A stretch of DNA of 64,000 bases from contig NZ_JONP01000008.1 in NCBI RefSeq assembly GCF_000711725.1, positions 1-64,000 of the forward strand, given 5' to 3'. Source of the DNA: Roseomonas aerilata DSM 19363 (GTDB lineage Bacteria; Pseudomonadota; Alphaproteobacteria; Acetobacterales; Acetobacteraceae). Position numbers and translations under genes: made by a program. Numbering within the stretch: the stretch's first letter is position 1; each line of letters starts with the position of its first letter. The notes beneath the pieces were generated by a model. It saw only the letters and a list, made by a program, of their open reading frames with translations. It was not told the DNA's origin and did no database searches. Positions 34,633-43,734 of this stretch are shown piece after piece.

Positions 34633-35947
34633 GGGCGAAGAGGGGAAGCTGGACCGGGCGGGCGATGAGGCCGGCGGGCAGGATGGCGTTGCGCTCCGCC
34701 AGCCCGTCGCGCGGCACGACCAGGGCGCGGAGGTCGGCGCGGTCGAGCAGGCCGCCGCGGGGATGGTGGTCCAGCGCCGTGACGAAGGGCGCGACCTTGC
34801 GGAGGCTGACGCGGAGCCGCGCGAGGTCGGCCATGCGGAAGGAGCGCACGCGGCGGGCGGCGATGATGCGGTCCACCGTCTTGGCACCCAGGCCGGGCAC
34901 GCGGAGCAGCATCTCCCGGTCGGCCCTGTTCACGTCCACCGGGAAGGCGGCGCGGTGCTTGAGGGCCCAGGCGAGCTTCGGGTCCACCTCCAGGTCCAGC
35001 ATGCCGCCCTCACCGCCCGCCATCACCTCGGGGGCGGTGAAGCCGTAGAAGCGCAGCAGCCAGTCCGCTTGATATAGCCGGTGCTCCCGCACGAGCGGCG
35101 GCGCGGACGGGGGAAGGGCCGCCGCGGCGTCTGGGATGGGAGAATAGGCGGAAAAGTAGACGCGCTTGAGCCGGTAGGAGCCGTAGAGGTTCGCGCTGAC
35201 ATCGAGGATGGTCGCGTCCGTCGAGGCATCGGCGCCGACGATCATCTGGGTAGACTGGCCGGCCGGGGCGAAGCGCGGGGCCGCGGCGCGGCGGCCGCCC
35301 GCGAGGGCCACGCGCGTGACCGACGCCTCCGCCCGGGCCTCCTTTGCCTCGTCGATGCGGGTGCGGAGCCCGGCCATGGCAACGCGGATCTGCCCGGCGT
35401 CCTTCTCGGGCGCCAGGGCCTTCAGGCTGTCGGGCTGGGGCAGTTCGACGTTGATCGAGAGGCGGTCCGCGTGCCGCCCGGCCTCGGCCAGCAGGGAGGG
35501 GTCGGCGTCGGGGATGGTCTTGAGGTGGATGTAGCCCTTGAAGCCGTGGGTCTCGCGCAGCTCCCGCGCCACGCGCACCAGCTGCTCCATCGTGTAGTCG
35601 GGGGAGCGGATGATGCCGGAGGAGAGGAACAGGCCCTCGATGTAGTTGCGGCGGTAGAAGTCGAGCGTCAGCTCCACGATCTCGCGCACCGAGAAGCGGG
35701 CGCGGCGCACGTTGGAGGAGGCGCGATTGATGCAGTAGGCGCAGTCGAAGACGCAGGCATTCGTCAGCAGCACCTTCAGCAGCGAGATGCAGCGGCCGTC
35801 CGGCGCGTAGGCGTGGCAGATCCCCATGCCCTCGGTGCTGCCGAGACCGCCGTCGCGGCTGTCACGCTTCTCGGTGCCGGAGGAGGCGCAGGAGGCGTCG
35901 TATTTCGCGGCATCGGCGAGGATCTCGAGCTTCTCGCGCAGCTCCAT
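34625..35947 (-). CDS. Putative DNA modification/repair radical SAM protein
   Basis: 440 residues from ATG 35947 (MELREKLEILADAAKYDASC). The iron-sulfur motif is C65-x3-C69-x2-C72 in ACVFDCAYC, preceded by a conserved cysteine-containing GMGICHAYAPDGRC segment. A C-terminal helix-hairpin-helix stretch (LLRVPGLGAKTVDRIIAAR) suggests DNA binding. It matches the family that always accompanies UdgX/DUF4130 proteins (TIGR03916 type). The reaction is not established. The stop lies inside the udgX start region (8-nt overlap). Confidence 0.9.
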   Translation of the reverse strand: MELREKLEILADAAKYDASCASSGTEKRDSRDGGLGSTEGMGICHAYAPDGRCISLLKVLLTNACVFDCAYCINRASSNVRRARFSVREIVELTLDFYRRNYIEGLFLSSGIIRSPDYTMEQLVRVARELRETHGFKGYIHLKTIPDADPSLLAEAGRHADRLSINVELPQPDSLKALAPEKDAGQIRVAMAGLRTRIDEAKEARAEASVTRVALAGGRRAAAPRFAPAGQSTQMIVGADASTDATILDVSANLYGSYRLKRVYFSAYSPIPDAAAALPPSAPPLVREHRLYQADWLLRFYGFTAPEVMAGGEGGMLDLEVDPKLAWALKHRAAFPVDVNRADREMLLRVPGLGAKTVDRIIAARRVRSFRMADLARLRVSLRKVAPFVTALDHHPRGGLLDRADLRALVVPRDGLAERNAILPAGLIARPVQLPLFAHV

Positions 35948-36145
35948 GCGGCGTCCTTCGGGCTGGTGCCAGGATATGGCTCCGGCGCGCGCAGCAACAA
36001 GCACGAAGAGTGAACAAAGAGGAGCGGAGGGGTTGCATTCACGCGGCTTGGCAGGCCTGCCCGCCGGTTTCCGCAGCCCGCTTACGCTTGGGAAATGGCG
36101 GCCATGAGATTATGTGCTGCACCGCAACGCGCCAAGCCGGAACCC

Positions 36146-36376
36146 ATGCCCGATTCTTCTGCCACCTCCTCCAAGCTCCACTTCATCTGGGGCGGCGTCT
36201 TTACCGACGCGAGCTTCACCACGCTCGAGCCTGGAACGGAGGAGGCCTACGGCCCCTATCACGACGAGCGCACTGCGGACCGCATCTGGAACGAGAAGGC
36301 GCGGCGCAACATCGACATCGCCAATCACCGTCTCTTCGTGATCAGCGTGCCGCGGCCGGGCGGCAACGCGGGCTGA
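36146..36376 (+). CDS. DUF4170 domain-containing small protein
   Basis: 76 residues from ATG 36146; in-frame Met codons upstream would add an unrelated stretch. KLHFIWGGVFTDASFTTLEP and the following GPYHDERTADRIWNEKARRNIDIANHRLFVI match DUF4170, a small cytoplasmic family common in alphaproteobacteria with no known function. The ribosome site is weak. A strong bidirectional terminator follows the stop. Confidence 0.75.
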   Translation: MPDSSATSSKLHFIWGGVFTDASFTTLEPGTEEAYGPYHDERTADRIWNEKARRNIDIANHRLFVISVPRPGGNAG

Positions 36377-36380
36377 GCGC

Positions 36381-36413
36381 CGGGAGGGGCGGCGCGCCGT
36401 CCCTCCCGCTTTT
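36381..36413. terminator. Rho-independent-type terminator shared by convergent genes
   Basis: A 13-pair stem with one G-T pair (36381-36393 with 36396-36408, outer arm CGGGAGGG/CCCTCCCG) is followed by CTTTT on the plus strand. It lies between the DUF4170 gene and the convergent secreted-protein gene and uses an ordinary terminator, not the composite element. Confidence 0.8.
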
Positions 36414-36425
36414 CTCCGGCGGAGC

Positions 36426-37061
36426 CTAGCCGCGCGGCGGCACGGCCTCGCCCGGCAGGGCAGGGGCGGGCGGCGCCGGACGGGGACGGACCGGCCGCGG
36501 CTGGACGGCGGGCGGCACCGGCGGCTGGACGTCGATGGCCGTCGGAACGCCCTCCGGCAGGGGGGTGGCACCGGGGCCCGTGGGGGTGGCGGGAAGCGCC
36601 GCCTCGGCGCGGTCGAGCGCCTGCAGGGCCGAGCGCGTGTCGCCCTGGCCGGCCAGGCGGCGGGCGGCCGCGAGCTGGCTGAGCGCCGCGCTGCTCTGCG
36701 GGACATTCGCCTGGCTCGCGAGCACCGAGTTGGTCAGCAGGCGCGACTCGGCGCGCTCCAGCGCCTCCACGGCCATGCCGGCGCGACGGCGGACAAGGGC
36801 CGCGCGCGCCTCGGCCATCAGGCCGCGGGCGGTCTGGACGTCGATGGCATCGGCCGTGGCGGCGTTGCGGTCCTGCGCGGGGATATAGGGAACGGCGGCG
36901 GGATTGCCGCGCGCGCGCTGCATCTCGCGCACCGCAGGATCAGGCGTGTTCGACGAGGGGCCGGACTGGACGCCGGACTGAACGCCGGACTGGGCGAGGG
37001 CGGGCCCCGCCAGCGCGAGGGCCGCGAGGGCGATGGCGAGGGTGCTGGTCGAGCGGTTCAT
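36426..37061 (-). CDS. Secreted helical repeat protein with proline-rich tail
   Basis: 211 residues from ATG 37061, with AGAAGG 8 nt upstream. The signal peptide (LAIALAALALAGPALAQ) is followed by a GVQSGVQSG duplication. About residues 60-150 are Ala/Arg-rich helices with a repeated pattern ALxALxRAExxL, resembling two TPR-like hairpins, and the last 50 residues are Pro/Val-rich. It is probably periplasmic. No function is recognised. Confidence 0.7.
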   Translation of the reverse strand: MNRSTSTLAIALAALALAGPALAQSGVQSGVQSGPSSNTPDPAVREMQRARGNPAAVPYIPAQDRNAATADAIDVQTARGLMAEARAALVRRRAGMAVEALERAESRLLTNSVLASQANVPQSSAALSQLAAARRLAGQGDTRSALQALDRAEAALPATPTGPGATPLPEGVPTAIDVQPPVPPAVQPRPVRPRPAPPAPALPGEAVPPRG

Positions 37062-37183
37062 GGCGTTACCTTCTGCCGTGGGGGAGGGGGGTGCGCCGCG
37101 CCGGCATGGCGGCAGGCGGCGGGCCCGCGGATCGCGCCGCGGGAGGCCTTCGGGAGCGCGGGGCGCGTCTGCCTCGCGCGGCA

Positions 37184-38179
37184 TCAGGCCCCGACGAGCG
37201 CCTTCAGGTCGGCCTGGGGCCTCGCCCCGAAATGCGAGATCGCCTCGCTGGCCGCCACGCTGCCCCAGCGGCCGCATTCCGCCAAGGGCAGGGCCCGCGC
37301 ATGGGCCGCGAGGAAGCCGGCGGCATAGGCGTCACCCGCGCCAGTGGAGTCGATGACCGTGGTGGGCGCCGCCGGCACCTCGATCACGCCCCCGCCGCCG
37401 ATGATCCGGCTGCCCTTCTCGCTGCGGGTGAGGGCGACGAGCTTGCCCGTGGCCGCGAAGGCGCGGGTCGCCTCCTCCACGTCGTTTACCTGGAAGAGCG
37501 AGAGGGCCTCGGCCTCGTTGGCGAAGACGATGTCGCAGTCGCGCGTGATGAGGTCGAGGAAGGCGCTGCGGTGCCGGCCGACGCAGAAGGCGTCCGACAG
37601 GGTGAGGGCCACGCGGCGCCCCGCCCCGTGGGCGACGGCAGCCGCGCGGCGGAAGGCGGCCTGGGCGGCCGGCGGGTCGAAGAGATAGCCCTCGAGGTAG
37701 GTCACGGCGGCGGACTCGACCGAGGCCTGGTCCACGTCCTCCTCCCCGAAGGTCACGCAGGCGCCGAGATAGGTGTTCATCGTCCGCTGCCCGTCTGGCG
37801 TGACGAGGATGAGGCAGCGCGCCGTCGGGTCGCCGCCCTTCAGGGGCGCGGTGGGGAAGCGGATGCCCAGCGCCTTCAGGTCCTCGGCGAAGGTGCGGCC
37901 CGGCTCGTCGTCCGCGACCTTGCCGAGATAGCCGACCTTCGCCCCGAGCGCGGCTGCCACCGCGCAGGTATTCGCCGCCGAGCCGCCGCCCGTCTGCACG
38001 CTGGCGGTGAGGGAGGCGTGGATCGCCTCGGCGCGCTGCGTGTCGATCAGCGCCATGCCGCCCTTGGCCATGCCCCATTCGGCCAGCGTCGCCTCGGTGG
38101 CGGAGGCGACCACGTCCACGATCGCGTTGCCGATGCCGAGGATGTCGAGGGCCGCCGAGGCCGGGCCGGGTTGCGCCAT
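37184..38179 (-). CDS. Adenosine kinase, PfkB family
   Basis: 331 residues from ATG 38179. The PfkB fold shows ALDILGIGNAIVDVVA at the start, TGGGSAANTC (substrate region), YLEGYLFDPP and the C-terminal catalytic signature DSTGAGDAYAAGFL with the base Asp. The overall pattern is that of alphaproteobacterial adenosine/sugar kinases, which recycle adenosine to AMP. Sugar kinase activity cannot be excluded. It is monocistronic, divergent from the bactofilin gene. Confidence 0.87.
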   Translation of the reverse strand: MAQPGPASAALDILGIGNAIVDVVASATEATLAEWGMAKGGMALIDTQRAEAIHASLTASVQTGGGSAANTCAVAAALGAKVGYLGKVADDEPGRTFAEDLKALGIRFPTAPLKGGDPTARCLILVTPDGQRTMNTYLGACVTFGEEDVDQASVESAAVTYLEGYLFDPPAAQAAFRRAAAVAHGAGRRVALTLSDAFCVGRHRSAFLDLITRDCDIVFANEAEALSLFQVNDVEEATRAFAATGKLVALTRSEKGSRIIGGGGVIEVPAAPTTVIDSTGAGDAYAAGFLAAHARALPLAECGRWGSVAASEAISHFGARPQADLKALVGA

Positions 38180-38601
38180 GCTGGTCTTCCTTCGCTCTCT
38201 GCCCGCCGCTCCATGAGCGGGGTCCGGGCCGGCGCCCGTGGCGTGCCGGTTTCCGGCGCCGCCATAGCACGCGCGGCCATATCCGGCAGGCCCCCCTCGG
38301 AGGACCGCCTGGGGGCGACGTCCCGGTGCGAATCCGGAATGTCGATGCGGCGGACGCTTTTCCTCCGCTCGAGGCCGCCCGAGAGCCGTACACCGCAATA
38401 ATCCGCGCCCTCCCGCCATCCTCCCGTTGTGCCCGATCTCCCGCCCGTGATAGCCGGGGGGGCGCAGGTGCGGGGCCGGGGGTTCCCACCGTGCCGGGTC
38501 CTCTGTCCGCGCTGGTCCGCAGCTTGCAACCTTCTTGCACGCCGGAACCTGCGGGCGGTCCGCCGAGCCAGACCAGATCGCCTGCCTGCAGGGGAATTGC
38601 C
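38180..38601. other. Intergenic region between adenosine kinase and bactofilin genes
   Basis: 422 nt between divergent starts, without a convincing gene. A 6-bp G/C hairpin (38292-38297 with 38313-38318) and a direct CTTGCA repeat near 38522-38538 are visible. AGGGGAA at 38590-38596 is the bactofilin ribosome site. Promoters for both genes must lie here, but no clear -35/-10 pair can be named. Confidence 0.4.
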
Positions 38602-39240
38602 ATGTCCGTCTTCCGCCGCCGCCCCGCCGACCAGGGGCCGTCCGAACCGACCACCGTGCCCGTCTCCCGTGATCCGGACCTGGCGATGCCCCCCTTTCGT
38701 CCCACCCAGGGCCAAGCGCCCAAGGACCCTCTCATGAGCCTGCCGCCCAAGCCCACCATGCCCCAGGTGCCGACCGCGCCCGGCGTGACCATGCCGCCCC
38801 GTCCCGCCTCGCGCCCGGTGAGCGCCGAGCGCCGCACCCTCGTCGTCGGCAAGGGCATCTCTCTCCAGGGCACGGTGGCGGACGCCGAGCGCCTGGTGGT
38901 GGACGGCACGGTCGAGAGCCAGATGATCCAAGCGACTGAGCTGCAGATCACCCCTTCCGGCGTGTTCAAGGGCGCGGTGCAGGTGGAGGACGCGGAGATC
39001 GCCGGCGTGTTCGACGGCACCATCACCGCCCGCGGCAGCCTGACCATCCGCGCGACCGGCCGCGTGCTCGGCACAGCCCGCACCCGCCGCCTCTCGGTCG
39101 AGGAGGGCGGGCAGCTCTCGGGCAGCATGGAGATGCTGACGGACGCCCAGGCCGCCGCGCCGCCGCAGGCCCTCTCCTCCGGCCAATCGGGCCAGGCACC
39201 GCAGTACGCGGAGCCCAACATGGCGCCGCCGCGCTACTGA
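38602..39240 (+). CDS. Bactofilin-family polymerising protein
   Basis: 212 residues from ATG 38602 with AGGGGAA upstream. A flexible Pro-rich N-terminus (about 1-80) is followed by the bactofilin beta-helix (about 88-175), with repeating short strands such as LVVDGTVESQMIQATELQI and GVFKGAVQVEDAEIAGVFDG, then a Gln/Ala-rich tail. Bactofilins form non-polar filaments at the membrane and organise cell-envelope enzymes. A lipoprotein gene follows on the same strand. Confidence 0.9.
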   Translation: MSVFRRRPADQGPSEPTTVPVSRDPDLAMPPFRPTQGQAPKDPLMSLPPKPTMPQVPTAPGVTMPPRPASRPVSAERRTLVVGKGISLQGTVADAERLVVDGTVESQMIQATELQITPSGVFKGAVQVEDAEIAGVFDGTITARGSLTIRATGRVLGTARTRRLSVEEGGQLSGSMEMLTDAQAAAPPQALSSGQSGQAPQYAEPNMAPPRY

Positions 39241-39335
39241 GCAGCGGCCCCATCACGGGGCATCCCCTTTCCGGCGGGTGCGTGGGATCCCCGCGCGCCC
39301 GCATCCCTGCCGCATTCTCCCAGGCCAGAACGGCC

Positions 39336-39833
39336 ATGCCACCGGCCATCTCCACCCCGTCCGTTCGCGCTCCCGGCTGCCGCGCCGCCCCTGCCGGGCT
39401 GGCCGCCGCGGCCCTGCTGCTGATGCTCGGCGGATGCACTCCCGCACCGGACCGCACCGCCAGCCGCGTGCTGGAGGAGGTACTGGAGAGCCACCGCGCC
39501 AGCATGGCCGTGCTCGACGGCGCGCCGGCCGCGACCAAACCCTCGCCCAACGCCCTCGGCACACCCGCGGCCGCCCGCCGCGGCGCCCCCGGCAGCGTCG
39601 CTGCCCTGATCGGCCAGTCGCGCGAGGGGGTGGTCTCGGTCCTCGGCCAGCCCACCCGCCGGCGGCCGGAAGGAGATGCCGAAATCTGGCTCTACCAGGG
39701 GTCGAACTGCGCGCTCGACGTCGTGCTCTACCGCGACAGCAACACGCCCCGCGTGGCCTGGGCCGCCGCCCGTGCCGCCGGCGCCCAGCGGCAGACGGAG
39801 GCGGGGTGCCTCTCGGAACTTCAGGCGGGGTGA
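39336..39833 (+). CDS. Small lipoprotein of unknown function
   Basis: 165 residues from ATG 39336. The N-terminal signal ends in lipobox MLGGC (Cys34). The C-terminal domain has LIGQSREGVVSVLGQPTRRR followed by EGDAEIWLYQGSNCALDVVLY, a pattern seen in alphaproteobacterial small envelope proteins with a BamE/SmpA-like flavour. It is probably anchored to the outer membrane. The stop codon TGA coincides with the loop of the P2 palindrome of a composite element, so the last residues may derive from an element insertion. Confidence 0.7.
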   Translation: MPPAISTPSVRAPGCRAAPAGLAAAALLLMLGGCTPAPDRTASRVLEEVLESHRASMAVLDGAPAATKPSPNALGTPAAARRGAPGSVAALIGQSREGVVSVLGQPTRRRPEGDAEIWLYQGSNCALDVVLYRDSNTPRVAWAAARAAGAQRQTEAGCLSELQAG

Positions 39834-39993
39834 GGCCCCTGGACCCCCATCTGGCTGTCGCGCAACCTTCCTGAACGTGCAGTCGCCTCGGGTCATCGAC
39901 CCGAGGCGCACCGGCCACCCAGTGTCTCCAACAGATAGAAAAAGATGAGTGGGGGTCCGGGGGAGAGAATTCATTCTCTCCCCCGAGGTCACC
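39831..39993 (+). repeat. Composite palindrome element, copy 5 (5'-truncated)
   Basis: P1 and the left arm of P2 are missing. The right half of P2 (TGAGGCCCCTGG, 39831-39842) begins with the lipoprotein's stop codon. P3 is 39884-39908, P4 39958-39985 (short form, 12-bp stem); the end is GTCACC (39988-39993). It lies between convergent lipoprotein and MFS genes. Confidence 0.8.
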
Positions 39994-40005
39994 CGCCCCG
40001 CTCGA

Positions 40006-41397
40006 TCAGTTCCTCGCCGGTGCCCGCAGCCCCAGTCGGCTGAGGCTGACGACAGCCCCCACCGCCGCGAACACCGCGCCCGCCAGCAGGAGGGGCATGG
40101 TGGCGGCGTCCCCCATCAGGCTGAAGCCGAGCGCCACCACGGCCGCGCCGAGGGTGGTGCCCAGCAATCGGGCCTGGGCCATCATGCCGTTGGCCGCGCC
40201 CGCGCGGTTCATGGGCCCGGCGGTCAGGATGACGCGGTTGTTGGGGGTCTGGAAGAAGCCGAAGCCGATGCCGCAGAGCACCATGCGCCAGACGATGTTC
40301 AGGTCGGAGGGCGCGTCCGGGAGAAGGGCCAGCGCGAGCAGCCCGGCGGCGAGGCAGCCCATGCCGATGCTGCTGAGGATGCCCGCGGGGTAGCGGTCGG
40401 AGAGGTATCCCGAGAGGGGCGCGACCACCACGATCACCAGCGGCCAGGGCGTGATCAGCAGGCCGGTCCGCACCGCGTCGTAGCCGAGCCCGTGCTGGAG
40501 GAAGAAGGGCAGCGAGACATAGGCGACGGTCTGGGCCGCGTAGGAGAGGATGGAGGTCACGAAGGAGAGCGAGAAGACCGGGATCCGCAGCAGGTCGAGC
40601 GGCACGAGCGGATGCGGGCGGTTGCGCTGCTGGAAGAGCAGCCCCGCCATCAGCGCCAGCCCCGCCGCCGTGGTGGCGAGGCCGAGGGCCATGGAGGAGC
40701 CGATCGCATCCACGCCGAGCACGATCAGCACGATCGCGGCCGCGTTCAGCAGCGCGCCCGGGGCGTCGAAGCGCCGGTGCTGCGTGCGGCTGGCGGGCAG
40801 GAAGGCGAGTGCGACGGCCAGCGCCAGCACCCCGATCGGCAGATTCACGGCGAAGAGCCAGCGCCAGTTCGCGAAGGTCAGGATGCCGGCCGCGACGCTC
40901 GGGCCCAGGGCGGTGGAGATCGCGACCGTGAGCCCGAAAAGGGCGATGCCGCGCCCGATGAGCCGCCTGGGGAAGATCGCCTGCATCAGCACCCCGCCGA
41001 CGACCGAGGAGCAGGCGCCGCCAAGCCCCTGCATCACGCGCGCGGCCACCAGCCAGCCGAGATCGGGCGCCACCGCGCAGCCGAGGGAGGCGATGGTGAA
41101 GATCAGCGTGCCCCAGAGATAGAGCCGCCTGGCCCCGATCCGCTCCCCCAGGCTCGCGAGGGGCAGCAGGGCGATGGCGGTGGCGAGCTGGTAGCCGTTC
41201 ACCACCCAGACCGAGGCCGCGGGCGTGCCGCCGAGGTCGTTCGCGATGGTCGGCAGGGCAACGTTGGCGATGGAGGTGTCCAACGTGCCGAGGAAGGTGC
41301 CCAGCAGCACGCCGAGCACCGCCCAGAGCCGGCGCGGCATGGGCAGGCCGTCGTCGGAGGGCTCCGGGGACGGGGCGGTCTTGCCGGCGTCGCTCAT
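40006..41397 (-). CDS. MFS transporter, DHA2 drug-efflux type
   Basis: 463 residues with about 14 membrane helices. The family pattern includes LDTSIANVALPTIANDLG in helix 1, a WVVNGYQLATA motif, GERIGARRLYLWG between helices 2 and 3, and ARVMQGLGGA in helix 4 (motif C region further on). It is a proton-driven exporter of the 14-TMS DHA2 group; the substrate is unknown. It starts 7 nt after the hisA stop and so is probably transcribed with the his genes, an unusual location. Confidence 0.9.
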   Translation of the reverse strand: MSDAGKTAPSPEPSDDGLPMPRRLWAVLGVLLGTFLGTLDTSIANVALPTIANDLGGTPAASVWVVNGYQLATAIALLPLASLGERIGARRLYLWGTLIFTIASLGCAVAPDLGWLVAARVMQGLGGACSSVVGGVLMQAIFPRRLIGRGIALFGLTVAISTALGPSVAAGILTFANWRWLFAVNLPIGVLALAVALAFLPASRTQHRRFDAPGALLNAAAIVLIVLGVDAIGSSMALGLATTAAGLALMAGLLFQQRNRPHPLVPLDLLRIPVFSLSFVTSILSYAAQTVAYVSLPFFLQHGLGYDAVRTGLLITPWPLVIVVVAPLSGYLSDRYPAGILSSIGMGCLAAGLLALALLPDAPSDLNIVWRMVLCGIGFGFFQTPNNRVILTAGPMNRAGAANGMMAQARLLGTTLGAAVVALGFSLMGDAATMPLLLAGAVFAAVGAVVSLSRLGLRAPARN

Positions 41398-41404
41398 GGC
41401 CGCT

Positions 41405-42121
41405 TCAGCCTGCCGCTAGCGCGTCCCGCGCCGTCAGCCGCCCGTCGTAGAGGGCGCGGCCGATGATGACGCCGGCGATGGTGCCGGTGGCGCGCAGCGC
41501 CGCGAGGTCGGCGGGGCCGGCGACGCCACCGCTGGCGATCACGGGGGTGGAGAGCCGCGCGGCGAGCGCCGCCGTGGCCTCGACGTTCACCCCGCCGAGC
41601 ATGCCGTCGCGGTCGATGTCGGTGTGGATGATGGCGGCCGCCCCCGCGTCCTCGAGCATGAGGGCAAGGTCGAGGGCGGTCAGCGTGCCCGTCTCTGCCC
41701 AGCCCTCCGTGGCCACGCGGCCGTCGCGCGCGTCGATGCCGATGGCCACCCGCCCGGGATGGGCGCGGCAGGCGGCGCGGGCGAAGTCCGGGTCCTTGGC
41801 GGCGGCGGAGCCGAGGATGACGCGGGCGATGCCGGCTTCGAGCCAGGCCTCGACGGTCGCCATGTCGCGGATGCCGCCGCCGAGCTGCACCGGGCGCGTG
41901 GTGGCGCCGAGGATGGCGCGCACCGCCTCCGCATTGGCCGGGCGGCCGGCGAAGGCGCCGTCGAGGTCCACCACGTGCAGCCAGGGAAAGCCGGCCTCGT
42001 CGAAGGCGCGGGCCTGGGTGGCGGGGTCGCCGTAGACCGTGGCCTGCGCCATGTCGCCGCGCTTCAGGCGGACGACCTGCCCGCCCTTGAGGTCGATGGC
42101 GGGGTAGGGGGTGAAGCTCAT
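41405..42121 (-). CDS. hisA: Phosphoribosylformimino-5-aminoimidazole carboxamide ribotide isomerase
   Basis: 238 residues from ATG 42121. It is a TIM barrel with the catalytic Asp10 in [33 protein letters not shown], and [12 protein letters not shown] containing the second catalytic Asp. It catalyses the fourth step of histidine synthesis, an Amadori rearrangement of ProFAR to PRFAR. The usual next gene, hisF, is absent; an MFS gene follows 7 nt downstream. Confidence 0.95.
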   Translation of the reverse strand: MSFTPYPAIDLKGGQVVRLKRGDMAQATVYGDPATQARAFDEAGFPWLHVVDLDGAFAGRPANAEAVRAILGATTRPVQLGGGIRDMATVEAWLEAGIARVILGSAAAKDPDFARAACRAHPGRVAIGIDARDGRVATEGWAETGTLTALDLALMLEDAGAAAIIHTDIDRDGMLGGVNVEATAALAARLSTPVIASGGVAGPADLAALRATGTIAGVIIGRALYDGRLTARDALAAG

Positions 42122-42149
42122 CGTGGGGATCGGCCTAGCGGTTCGGGCG

Positions 42150-42725
42150 TCAGCGTTCGGGGGGAAAGAGCGCGCCCTTGGGGCGGCCGCGCACCGGCTC
42201 CAACGCCTTGTAGTAGTAGTGACCCGCGACCGTGCGGCCCTCGATGCGGGCATAGGCGGGGTGGGTGCCCCAGCGGGTGTAGCCGAGCCCCTCGAAGAGC
42301 GCGATCGCGGTGCGCTGCGTCTCTCGTACGTCGAGGTTCAGCACGCGGTGGCCGGTCGCGGCCGCGTGCTCCTCCACGCGCGTGACCATCAGCCGCGCGA
42401 GGCCGTGGCCGCGGGCATAGGGGGCGATGTAGGCGTGAGTGAGCTGGGCGGACCAGGCCTGGGCCTCGTTGTGCCGGGGGGGGCGCACGAGCTGGGCGGA
42501 GCCGACGGGGTGGCCGTCCAGCCGCGCCACAAACAGCACGCGCTCGGGCACCAGCAGCACGCCCTTGAAGTGGCGTGTCAGCGCCTCGCGGCCCTGGGCG
42601 GCCACCCAGCCGAAGCCGCCACCCTCGATGATGGCGGCATCCGTCGCTTCGCAGAGATCGGCGAGGTCGGCTTCGGAGAGCGCGTCCACGCGCTCGACCA
42701 GAAGGGTGTGGGTCGCCTGGGTCAT
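42150..42725 (-). CDS. GNAT-family N-acetyltransferase
   Basis: 191 residues. The acetyl-CoA binding core is [24 protein letters not shown], followed by [21 protein letters not shown]. It uses acetyl-CoA to modify an amine; the substrate is unknown. It sits between hisH and hisA, and its ATG overlaps the hisH stop by 4 nt (ATGA), so it is part of the his operon. Confidence 0.88.
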   Translation of the reverse strand: MTQATHTLLVERVDALSEADLADLCEATDAAIIEGGGFGWVAAQGREALTRHFKGVLLVPERVLFVARLDGHPVGSAQLVRPPRHNEAQAWSAQLTHAYIAPYARGHGLARLMVTRVEEHAAATGHRVLNLDVRETQRTAIALFEGLGYTRWGTHPAYARIEGRTVAGHYYYKALEPVRGRPKGALFPPER

Positions 42726-43372
42726 GGATTCCAGCGGAGGAAGTTCCGCAGGATCCGGAGCCCGACGGGCCCCGACTTCTCCGCGTGGAACTGGGTGCCC
42801 GCGAGGTTGTCGCGCCCGATCACGGCCGCGACCTCCCCGCCATAGGCGGTGCTGGCGAGCAGCTCGTCGCGCTTGCCGCCGCGCAGGGCATAGGAATGGA
42901 CGAAATAGGCGTGCGCCCCTTCACCCAGCCCGGCGAGCAGGGGATGGGCGGCATGGGTGTCGAGCGCGTTCCACCCCATCTGCGGCAGGGGGAGCGGCGT
43001 GCCGCCCTCGTCGCGCGGGTCCATCGGCGCGATCTCGCCGGCGATCCAGCCGAGGCCAGGGGTGACGCCGTGCTCCAGCCCGCGCTCGGCCATGAGCTGC
43101 ATGCCCACGCAGATGCCGAGGAAGGGCCGGCCGCGCTCGATGGCCGATTCCCGCAGCGCTTCCGTGACGCCGGGCAGGGCGTCGAGGCCGCGCGCGCAGG
43201 CGGCGAAGGCGCCCTGGCCGGGCAGCACGACGCGATCCGCCGCGCGCACCTCATCGGCCGTGGTGGTGACGGTGAGGTCGAGGGGGATGCCCTCCTCCCG
43301 CGCCGCGTGCTCGAAGGCGCGGCGGACGGAGGCGAGGTTGCCCGAGCCGGGATCGATGACCGCGACCTTCAT
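42722..43372 (-). CDS. hisH: Imidazole glycerol phosphate synthase, glutamine amidotransferase subunit
   Basis: 216 residues. Class I amidotransferase: nucleophile Cys88 in GICVGMQLM, oxyanion segment VLPGQGAFAAC, and the His-Glu pair in QFHAEKSG. It supplies ammonia from glutamine to HisF, which is not encoded in this window. It overlaps the DUF2628 gene upstream and the GNAT gene downstream by 4 nt each. Confidence 0.95.
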   Translation of the reverse strand: MKVAVIDPGSGNLASVRRAFEHAAREEGIPLDLTVTTTADEVRAADRVVLPGQGAFAACARGLDALPGVTEALRESAIERGRPFLGICVGMQLMAERGLEHGVTPGLGWIAGEIAPMDPRDEGGTPLPLPQMGWNALDTHAAHPLLAGLGEGAHAYFVHSYALRGGKRDELLASTAYGGEVAAVIGRDNLAGTQFHAEKSGPVGLRILRNFLRWNP

Positions 43373-43734
43373 GCCATCACCCCGCGCGCGAGGCCGGGCC
43401 GGGCGGAAACCAGCCGCAGCAGCGCCTCCTCCTCGTCGCGCCCGGCGACCACGCCTTCGGTCGTGAAGCCGCGGCGGGCGAGGGTCCAGCGCTGGATGTC
43501 CCGCGCGTGCAGGCCGAGCAGGATCTGCAGCGCCAGCGCCGCCGGGTTCTCCCAGGGGGCCGGGAGGGCGGCGATGGCGGCGGCCAGCAACAGATAGCCG
43601 AGCAGCCCCAGCCAGAGCGCGTGCCAGAGCAACCAGAGCGGGCCGAAGAGGAAGGCCGCGAAGGAGAAGCCCTCCCGCACCAGCCGGGTCGCGGGCTTGG
43701 CGCCGTCTCTCGCGTGAACGGTGAAGAGCCGCAT
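43369..43734 (-). CDS. DUF2628-like membrane protein in his operon
   Basis: 121 residues. MRLFTVH at the start, then two or three hydrophobic segments (FSFAAFLFGPLWLLWHALWLGLLGYLLLA region and a shorter one), and a C-terminal basic segment around HARDIQRWTLARRGF, matching DUF2628. The family is commonly placed between hisB and hisH in alphaproteobacteria; its function is unknown. It is coupled by 1-4 nt overlaps to both his genes. Confidence 0.82.
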   Translation of the reverse strand: MRLFTVHARDGAKPATRLVREGFSFAAFLFGPLWLLWHALWLGLLGYLLLAAAIAALPAPWENPAALALQILLGLHARDIQRWTLARRGFTTEGVVAGRDEEEALLRLVSARPGLARGVMA

